This document shows positions 1-6,500 of a DNA stretch of 32,572 nt, piece by piece. The notes beneath the pieces were generated by a model that saw only the letters and a list, made by a program, of their open reading frames with translations, ran no database searches and had not been told where the DNA came from. Source of the DNA: a virus; IMG/VR virus record IMGVR_UViG_3300037502_001844, positions 1 to 32,572 of that record; one strand, given 5' to 3'. Position numbers and translations under genes: made by a program. The stretch's first letter is position 1; each line of letters opens with the position of its first letter.

Positions 1-98
1 ACGTTTAAGGTGCCGGTGAAATCGGGATGCGTCTCCTTCTCTTTGCGTTCGTTATCGAACAGGGTGCCGCTATTAGTGTTATCGTATTCTTTGCTCAT
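1..98 (-). CDS. Partial small conserved phage protein (N-terminus only)
   Basis: This gene runs off the left edge; only about 32 codons are present. It begins MSKEYDNTNSGTLF and continues with a charged stretch, then HPDFTGTLNV. The pattern N-x-x-G-x-LF-x-N-x-(R/K)-K...HPD-(Y/F)-TG is familiar from short phage proteins of roughly 70-110 residues. These often sit near recombination or single-strand-binding genes, but I know no proven function. The start codon overlaps the stop of the preceding gene as ATGA, which supports this start and translational coupling. An OB-fold or SSB-like role is only a guess from the neighbouring exonuclease and Sak4-like genes. Confidence 0.75.
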   Translation of the reverse strand, partial: MSKEYDNTNSGTLFDNERKEKETHPDFTGTLN

Positions 99-481
99 CG
101 TTTCGTTTTGTTTTTGGTTCTCTTGCGTGCCATCGTCTTTGCGACTCTGACAAATGTTTCTGGTGTTGTTTTGAGTATGCCCTCTGACCAAGCATTTATA
201 TGCTGGCAGAGTTGCAGACAAGCCGGTGACTTCAGGAAGGTAGCTCCATGCTGCCACTCAGCCATATCTTCGCGCATGATCGAGACGAACTTAGGTTGGA
301 ACGTAACCGGGTCTACAATGCCAGCCTGTATGCCTCGCACTGCGTCTTGGACTGCTACCTTGATGATTTCAAGGTATAGCCAGGACTCCCGGTTGAGGTG
401 CGCCTCGGCGTGGTCTTGGAAGAAAGTCCACTCCGAGACGCAACCATCGGTCACTCCCAAGTCTGGTCGGTCTTCGCCCAT
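95..481 (-). CDS. Hypothetical phage protein, 128 aa
   Basis: I do not recognise the family. The product is mostly helical in appearance, with many Trp, Glu and His residues in the first half (EWTFFQDHAEAHLNRESW) and a strongly basic C-terminus (ARKRTKNKTKR). It has no signal peptide or membrane segment. It overlaps the end of the RecE-like exonuclease gene by 31 bases and is followed by an ATGA overlap with the partial gene at the left edge. Its position between a recombination exonuclease and a small conserved phage protein suggests a nucleic-acid-related accessory role, which is inference only. Confidence 0.75.
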   Translation of the reverse strand: MGEDRPDLGVTDGCVSEWTFFQDHAEAHLNRESWLYLEIIKVAVQDAVRGIQAGIVDPVTFQPKFVSIMREDMAEWQHGATFLKSPACLQLCQHINAWSEGILKTTPETFVRVAKTMARKRTKNKTKR

Positions 482-1269
482 GAAGGCAGTGTGAGGGTGA
501 TAGGTTTGCTGCTGATGCCGAACCAGTTGCCAGTCTCGCGGCAGTTCTTGTAGGTAGCCAGATCTTCCTGATAGGCTCGACGACCTGCCTGTATCATAGC
601 CTCATCGACCATGTAGACGGCAGAGAGGTAAGGTGGTTTCTTCTCCTGAGCGACGAACAAGAACGTGGGGCATTCCTGACCCGTAACTTCCTTGTATCCA
701 TCAGCGTAGAATGCTGCTTGAACGTGGTAGCGGAAGTTCATGATCGTCCGCAGGAAGGCACCTGGCGTTGCGTTGTCGGTGGTCTTGTAGTCCACGATGA
801 TGCCGTCCTTGCGGATCAAGTCAGGTCGGCAGCGGCACTGGACATCCTCGACCGGGTCGATCCAGTAAAGGCTTGCCTCAACATACTCCTGGTGACCAAG
901 AGCGGTTTTGCAGGCCTTGTCTGCCATGACAGCTTGTCGCATCGCGGCAAGTTGCTCATGCTCATCTTGTGTGATGACCATACGACCTGCTGCCTGGCGC
1001 ATAGCTTCGGCGTAGACCTCCTTGCCTTCCTTGGTGCGACGGTCGCAGGCTGGCATGACGAACGTCTCGTCAGAGAACTTCTCAAACTCAAGGATCGCCA
1101 GGTGAGCAAGAGTCCCGAAACGCATCGCGGGAGTCTGCTCCTCCTGCGGGTTCCAGTGTTTGTGCCAGTAGAGAGCAGGAGCATGACGGATGAGGTCAAG
1201 ACCGTGTTTGCTGACACCTGCGGAGTTGTGATAACTTGCCGCCTCCATGTTGGGGATAAGTTCGTTCAT
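451..1269 (-). CDS. RecE / exonuclease VIII-like PD-(D/E)XK nuclease
   Basis: At 272 aa this matches the nuclease core of RecE-like phage exonucleases, which resect linear double-stranded DNA to leave 3' single strands for annealing. Visible motifs are FGTLAHLAILE (about residues 51-61), Glu131 in EASLYW, RPDLI (148-152), the catalytic VDYKTT (159-164, with Asp160 and Lys162), and a helix QAAFY (184-188) matching the QxxxY motif of the family. The start overlaps the stop of the Sak4-like ATPase as ATGA, so the two are probably made together as a recombination pair. The C-terminal 40 residues are less typical. Confidence 0.9.
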   Translation of the reverse strand: MNELIPNMEAASYHNSAGVSKHGLDLIRHAPALYWHKHWNPQEEQTPAMRFGTLAHLAILEFEKFSDETFVMPACDRRTKEGKEVYAEAMRQAAGRMVITQDEHEQLAAMRQAVMADKACKTALGHQEYVEASLYWIDPVEDVQCRCRPDLIRKDGIIVDYKTTDNATPGAFLRTIMNFRYHVQAAFYADGYKEVTGQECPTFLFVAQEKKPPYLSAVYMVDEAMIQAGRRAYQEDLATYKNCRETGNWFGISSKPITLTLPSWAKTDQTWE

Positions 1270-2102
1270 TCTGCCGCCTCCTTCGCTTCAAGATACTTAG
1301 TGATTCGGGTGAGTTCAGCCTCGTCGCATTCGTCGAGGGTATTCTTCGACAGCTTGACCAGCAAGCCGGGAACGAGTTTCTTGGCAAGCGGGTGCTGCCG
1401 GATAGCAGTCTTAGCGTCAACCTGCACGGGTTCTGCCACAGGTGCCGGAGCTTCGCCAGCAGAGAGCCACTTGGCGAGCCTTGTGCCAGTCTCCGCTGTG
1501 ATGACCTCAGGCTTGCCGTCAAAGAGACGGGTTCGGTCTTTCTGTGCCTCCGCCATATGCTGGGCATTGATGTTCCAGCAGACCGTGAATTCAAAGTCGA
1601 TGCCGTCACGTTGCTGCGGATCCATGCCGCTTTTCTGCACCTTGCCCTTCTCATCCATGCTGTAGCCTTGCTTGGCACGAACAGTGGCAATGATATGCGC
1701 TTTGCTACGCATCATCGACTGGATGAACCGATCATGCCTTGGCGTAACCTTAGCCCAGTCCTGAAACCTATCGCCCAGCTTGGTCTTGATGTCCAAGCAT
1801 CCGCCTGGGCCGCTCCATTCGTGGGTAATGGAGTCAATGACAATGACCTCGTAGCCAGCCGACTCTGCTGCCTCGATTGCTTCAATGAAGCGTTCAGGCG
1901 CGTAAGGCGGCGACAACTCCAGAACGTCGAAGTCGAATCGATCTGCGTAAAGGCTAGCACTGCCAGCCTCGGTGTCGATGAAGGCAATCTTCTTGCCCAA
2001 CTGAGCCGCGACAGTGAGTGCCGCAGTCGTCTTGCCAGAACCGCTGGCACCGGAGAATAGAAGCCTAGCCTTTGCTTGGCTTTTGGTAGCTTTCTTGAAC
2101 AT
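1266..2102 (-). CDS. Sak4-like RecA-fold ATPase (AAA_24 type)
   Basis: The 278 aa protein has a Walker A loop GASGSGKT (residues 18-25) directly after a short N-terminal strand, a Walker B strand VIVIDS (86-91), and a stretch of aromatic and charged residues typical of phage RecA-fold NTPases (Sak4/AAA_24). Sak4-type proteins act in single-strand annealing together with an exonuclease and SSB. The RecE-like nuclease begins inside this gene's stop codon, which fits that role. I chose the ATG giving MFKKATKSQ because the Walker A position is then normal. The open frame continues 80 codons upstream, but that extension has no family character and overlaps the next gene. The tail after residue 210 (PAPVAEPVQ) looks like a flexible linker plus a small helical domain. 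Confidence 0.85.
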   Translation of the reverse strand: MFKKATKSQAKARLLFSGASGSGKTTAALTVAAQLGKKIAFIDTEAGSASLYADRFDFDVLELSPPYAPERFIEAIEAAESAGYEVIVIDSITHEWSGPGGCLDIKTKLGDRFQDWAKVTPRHDRFIQSMMRSKAHIIATVRAKQGYSMDEKGKVQKSGMDPQQRDGIDFEFTVCWNINAQHMAEAQKDRTRLFDGKPEVITAETGTRLAKWLSAGEAPAPVAEPVQVDAKTAIRQHPLAKKLVPGLLVKLSKNTLDECDEAELTRITKYLEAKEAAE

Positions 2103-2127
2103 TGTGTTGTCAGTGTGTGGTTGAGGT

Positions 2128-2367
2128 TTACATGAAGAACCCGGCGAGACCTGCACCAACGACGGTGCAGACGATAACGGCAAGAACGATGTCCATTGCC
2201 GCTTGGAAGCGACGATATGCCGCCAGTTTGTTTGCGCCCTGCTGGTAGTCCGCAGGGATGGTTTCCGAAACGTCCTGACGACGTTCCAGTTCGCGACGAA
2301 AGCTCGCCACGTTGTCGGTGATGCGGTCGGAGTTGCGACCAACTTTGGTGTTGCGTTTGCGTGTCAT
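2128..2367 (-). CDS. Small single-pass membrane protein, 79 aa
   Basis: No family is recognised. The N-terminal two thirds is highly charged (TRKRNTKVGRNSDR, ELERRQDVSE) and the last 20 residues form one hydrophobic segment (DIVLAVIVCTVVGAGLAGFF), so it is probably a C-terminally anchored inner-membrane protein with a cytoplasmic basic domain. I chose the internal ATG because AGGA lies nine bases upstream, one of the few Shine-Dalgarno-like signals in the window. A GTG ten codons earlier is the alternative. It sits between the Sak4-like ATPase and a winged-helix gene. Confidence 0.65.
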   Translation of the reverse strand: MTRKRNTKVGRNSDRITDNVASFRRELERRQDVSETIPADYQQGANKLAAYRRFQAAMDIVLAVIVCTVVGAGLAGFFM

Positions 2368-2406
2368 GTTGTGCTGTCCTGTGTTGGACGAGCGCACTTC
2401 TAGAGC

Positions 2407-2435
2407 AGTGTTTTCAGGCCGTCAAACACTTTTTT
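2407..2435 (+). terminator. Candidate rho-independent terminator on the plus strand
   Basis: A 7-bp inverted repeat (AGTGTTT, loop of 10 bases, AAACACT) is followed by six T residues in plus-strand sense. In minus sense the hairpin directly follows the stop codon of the winged-helix gene but is followed by GCTCTAG, so it lacks a U-tract for the operon that is actually transcribed. It may stop antisense transcription or simply protect a transcript end. Confidence 0.4.
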
Positions 2436-2767
2436 CACGCAATCACTCGGTAGTGCGGAACGTGGTGAACAGCACCATCGCTGCGAGTGACCCTGAACAG
2501 CTTCTTCTCGACGCGGCCCTTCTTGATGCCGTCGATCAACCTAGCTTGCGTTGCTGCACGCTTCAGGCCGAGGATGAGTTGAAGCTCATGCACCGACTTC
2601 CATTCCTCACCGGGAGTCTCCTGAGGTGCAGGAGCGTTGAGTGCCTTAAGCCAACTCGAAACGTCGGAAGCTGGTGCAGAGGTGCCAGCCACCGTTGACC
2701 TTTCGCGCTTCTTGGACGGTAAAGTCTCCGTTGTCCAGGATGAGTCCGTAGAGGAATCCGGTTTCAT
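2435..2767 (-). CDS. Putative winged-helix DNA-binding protein, 110 aa
   Basis: The C-terminal 55 residues, beginning EEWKSVHELQLILGLKR, read like a small winged helix. There is an HTH (SVHELQLILGLKRAATQARL), a basic helix (DGIKKGRVEKKLFRV) and a short beta wing (HHVPHYRVI). The N-terminal half is a Ser/Thr/Pro-rich linker. The start is uncertain: the ATG giving MKPDSSTDSS lies 122 bases inside the upstream metallophosphoesterase gene, and a further ATG 14 codons earlier lies deeper still. No in-frame ATG exists after the overlap, so either the overlap is real or a GTG start is used. It is probably a phage regulator; its target is unknown. Confidence 0.65.
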   Translation of the reverse strand: MKPDSSTDSSWTTETLPSKKRERSTVAGTSAPASDVSSWLKALNAPAPQETPGEEWKSVHELQLILGLKRAATQARLIDGIKKGRVEKKLFRVTRSDGAVHHVPHYRVIA

Positions 2768-3380
2768 GTCGTAGTGATGATGTGTGTCGTTTGTTGTATT
2801 CCTGATCAACGTCTAGTAACCCGCCAGACGAGTATGCGGTTTTGCGTTCTGCAAAAGTTCCGAAGGTATGCGTATCGAAGGCATGGATATGCCCGAACAA
2901 GCATGACCCATAGATCGCAGCGTGCTGTCGTGCAGCGTAGACACCGTGATGGTAGCCGTGCAGCATATTCAACCTGCCGAAGCTGAAGACACCTTTGCGC
3001 TTGTGATAGGGTCGCCAGTCACAGTGTAGCTTGCGAAGTGTATTCTCAAGATCCCCGCACAGCTTGCGGGCATAATCAGCCTTAATCCCCGCAGTGCTGT
3101 TCTCCGCGAGTTCAAACAGACGGTCATCATGGTTGCCCATCAGCAGGTGAGTCGGTTTCCATGAATGCAGGAAGTCATTGCCGGCATTCCAGTCGTCCTG
3201 CATCGTCTCGCACTGCTCCTCGGCAGATGCTCCTCGACGCAAAGGCCGAAGGTCGAACAGGTCACCACCGAAGACCTTATAGTCCGGCTTGAATTCTTTG
3301 GTGAAAGCCTTGAGGACTTGGACGACCTCGGCGTTCTGCCGATCCCCGTGCAAGTCCGTTGCGAAGATGAACTTCTTCAT
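2646..3380 (-). CDS. Calcineurin-like metallophosphoesterase
   Basis: The 244 aa protein has the five metal-binding blocks of the calcineurin-like phosphoesterase fold in order: TDLHGD (residues 8-13), GGDLFD (38-43), GNHDD (82-86), LHGYHH (140-145) and GHIH (163-166). The family hydrolyses phosphomonoesters or phosphodiesters with two divalent metals, and phage members include protein or nucleic-acid phosphatases and nucleases. No extra domain identifies the substrate. It has no signal peptide, so it acts in the cytoplasm. It opens the nucleic-acid module that continues with the winged-helix, Sak4-like and RecE-like genes, which suggests a DNA or nucleotide substrate. Confidence 0.9.
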   Translation of the reverse strand: MKKFIFATDLHGDRQNAEVVQVLKAFTKEFKPDYKVFGGDLFDLRPLRRGASAEEQCETMQDDWNAGNDFLHSWKPTHLLMGNHDDRLFELAENSTAGIKADYARKLCGDLENTLRKLHCDWRPYHKRKGVFSFGRLNMLHGYHHGVYAARQHAAIYGSCLFGHIHAFDTHTFGTFAERKTAYSSGGLLDVDQEYNKRHTSSLRHETGFLYGLILDNGDFTVQEARKVNGGWHLCTSFRRFELA

Positions 3381-3417
3381 TCGTGCGGGAATTTAGGCAG
3401 ATTTAACAATCGTCAAG

Positions 3418-3561
3418 TTACTTTTTCCCGGCTTTCTTCAGTGCGGCTTTCTGCGTAGCGTAAGCGATTGCCAGGGCTTGCTTCTGAGGCTTGCCTCGCT
3501 TCATCTCAGTCTTGATGTTCTTGGAGAACGACTTGTCGGAGTATCCTTTGATCAGTGGCAT
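3418..3561 (-). CDS. Small basic conserved phage protein, 47 aa
   Basis: This short gene starts MPLIKGYSDKSFSKNIK and ends with a Lys/Ala-rich helix (ALKKAGKK). The arrangement (M)PLIKGYS-x-K-x-x-x-x-NIKTEM-x-x-GKPQKQA-x-AIA is a recurrent small protein in phages, usually among head or internal-protein genes. The function is unknown, but its basicity (about a quarter Lys/Arg) fits DNA or virion association. It fills the space between the giant virion protein gene and the metallophosphoesterase gene. Confidence 0.8.
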   Translation of the reverse strand: MPLIKGYSDKSFSKNIKTEMKRGKPQKQALAIAYATQKAALKKAGKK

Positions 3562-3572
3562 GGCAGTGCGGG

Positions 3573-6500
3573 TTATTTGGTTGCGAGTTTCTTCGCGGCT
3601 TGCTCAGTGTCTCGGATGCCCAGCAGGGTGCCGGTGACAGAGTAGACTCGGAACTTGCCGGAAGGGGATTTAATGATCCTGGTGCCGTTGCTGCCGTTCA
3701 GGATGGAAGGTGAAGCGGCATCGGGTTGGAAGCGAATATCTGGTGACTCGACATTAAAGCGTTGAGACAACGGGATGATGTTGCCGGAGGAGTCACGGGT
3801 GATGGGGTCGGAAAGACGCTCAATATTTTCAGACCCTGGGAAAGCAATAGCTCCATTTCCAACTGACAACGCATCACCGTTGCGCAACAGATCATTTTCA
3901 AAACGCTGCCAAAACTCAGAAACAAATTGAGGGTCGTCCCAAGCACCAGCTCCCTCCACAATGTCAGGAGGGTTCATAATACGCTCCGCATCCTCACGGC
4001 TCAGATTAAAATACTCAGCACCGAATTCTATCATATTATCCGACAAGGGGCGCGTCTTTTTAGTTTTCCACAAAGCCCTGTCTTTTGTTGTGCCTCCCCA
4101 GTATGACTGATCGGGACGACCTCGAACAAACTGGACAATAAATCCTCTAGCCCCTGCATTTCCCCCGTGATAAAAGTCAATAGGCAAGGAATCGTTGATA
4201 GCCTCATCAACCATCTTCTGCGCCGTAGCCGTGTCGCCAGCCTGAGCAGCACGCATATAAGCGGCATCCTGCTCGGGTGAAACGGGCTGGAAGCGTTTCG
4301 TCGAGGTGGGTTCTTGTTTAGCTCGATTCTCGACAAATTGCTGTGCCAAATCCAGTTCGGGCAACACCGTTTGCAACGGTTGCGCCTGCAGAACACCCTT
4401 TTTGTTGTAAATACGAGGATCTGAGGTTAGTTGCGAAACAGGAGAGCCTTCTGATAAGAACCCAATAGATTTGCCTGACACTGCCCAAGGATACGAGTAA
4501 TGAAACCCGCTTTGGACTGGAGTTTGATTGATGGGAATCTCCACCAATGCAACCACAGTTCCGAAAGGAACATCGGCATACCTAGCGTCAGCAGTTTGTC
4601 TGGCAACATCAAATGCAGAGATGCCGATCTCCTTTTGCACTGACAATGGAAGGCTAGACTTAGTCCCCTTAAGTTGCATCTTATTAAGGATTGGAGTCAT
4701 TTCAGCAAAGTTGAGAGACTTTGAAGTCACGGCTCGCTTGAAGTCATCAAACGAATTAATTGCCTGCACTCTGCTTCTAGCAGCAGCACTGAGTTTAGCT
4801 TTTGACTTGGCAACAGATTCAAAAAGATTGCTGATGTAAAGATTCAAGTCTTTCAATGACACCTGCTTTGAATCAAGTGCTGCCTGCAATGCAGTCACAT
4901 ATGCAAGCTGACCTGTTTGGTTTTTCAGGTGATTGATTGGAGACATTGCAGTGATGGCAGCAATGACACTATCCTCACCAGGCCTTGCAACCTTTCTGAG
5001 CCTTCCAAGCAATGATTTTGCTGCCTTTTCATCAGAAAAAGCCCATCCTGCATTCTCAAGCAAGCCCATATATCCGGCACCTCCTTGAGATTTAACTGGC
5101 ACTGTTTGCTCTTTACCTTTTGGCCCCACCATTGCGTATCCAATCCCCATGCGATCTGCCGGAAGAGCAATCATGGTCTTGCCGATATAGTTGGCAAGGT
5201 CAACATTTTCGTTCGGCTGAAAGCGAAGGAACGTGTTCTTGGTAGTGGTGAAGACATCCGTCTCTCCCTTGACTGGCTTGGCATCAATCTCGGCAAAGTT
5301 CATGCTGCTCTTCTCAAGGGCATTATTGGTAGTCTTCGCCGCATCACTCTGCGCCTTCTTCATGGCAGCAGTCTCGGTCGAGGCAGTGCCGATCAGTTCA
5401 CCCTTGTCGTCGTAGACGCGGAACAGTTTACCGCCAGTCTGCTTCAAGATGCGGTAGCCGTCAGGGTTGGTCATCGCTTCACCGTTGGGCAGCGTTTCTT
5501 TGGTGAAGGCATTTGGCTGGAAGTTCCTCATCACTCGCTCATAAGTCGTGCCTTCTTCAAAGGCGAAGCGTTCACCGGAGTCAACCAGTTTGGCAAAGCG
5601 TTCGGCACGGTAACTCTTGAGAGTGTTCTTGGACTTGCTGATGACTTCAGCTGGGACGTTGAGCAGAGTCTCGTTGTTACGCAGACGGAACCCAAGAGCA
5701 TCGTAGAACAGGTTGCGCTTCTGCGCTCCACGAACACCACCACCAAGAACAGTCTCGCTTGGAATAGCACTGATGTTCGTCAGGTTGGTCAAATAAGCGC
5801 GAAAGTCCTTCAGGGCATCGCCAGCGTTACCGTAAAGGTCTTTGAACTGCGGCTTTTTAAGTGCAACCATCAGACGGTCACGCACCTTCGTCATATCGAC
5901 AGCACGAATGATGACACCATCCTTGCTGTTCATCTCGACGGAATACGGCAGAATCTCGTTCTGGCTGGCAGACTTTACGCCAGCAACCATCTTGTTCGTT
6001 CCTCGACCACGGGTGTAGACACCATAGTAGCGGGTGTCAAAGGTCGCCTTGTCGAAGTTCTTCATCGACATCAGAACCTCACGCAGCGTTGCCTTGGCAG
6101 ACTGGTCGAGAGTATCACTCGACAAGATTGCGTTGATAGCGGCATCACTGAGTTGCCCCTTGGCGGTCATCACTGCCTTGCCGTTCTTGTCCCTGGTGAA
6201 GTCCAGGCCGATGCGCTCATTCTCTGGCAGTGCAGAGAGTCGGGAAGTCATATCCTGCCAGCGAGCAGCGGCTTCGGCCTCGATCTGCTTCAGGCTTTTT
6301 GGCGTGCCGTCAGGGTTGACGATGCCTTGAGCACCACCATAGGAGCGCAGCCAAACAGCACGGTCAGCAGGGTTTACCGGTATCAGGTCAGGCTTTGCCT
6401 TGGCTTCCGGCACCGCCTTGCGCTTCGGCTGCATCGCACGCTTGATGATGGCATCAAGCTCGGGGATACGCACTGGACGACCTTTCGAGTCGGTGAACCT

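Noticed and set aside
718-1665. Long plus-strand open frame of 315 codons
   Set aside because: It lies opposite the exonuclease and ATPase genes, has no recognisable domain and a Ser/Cys/Leu-rich shadow-like composition.
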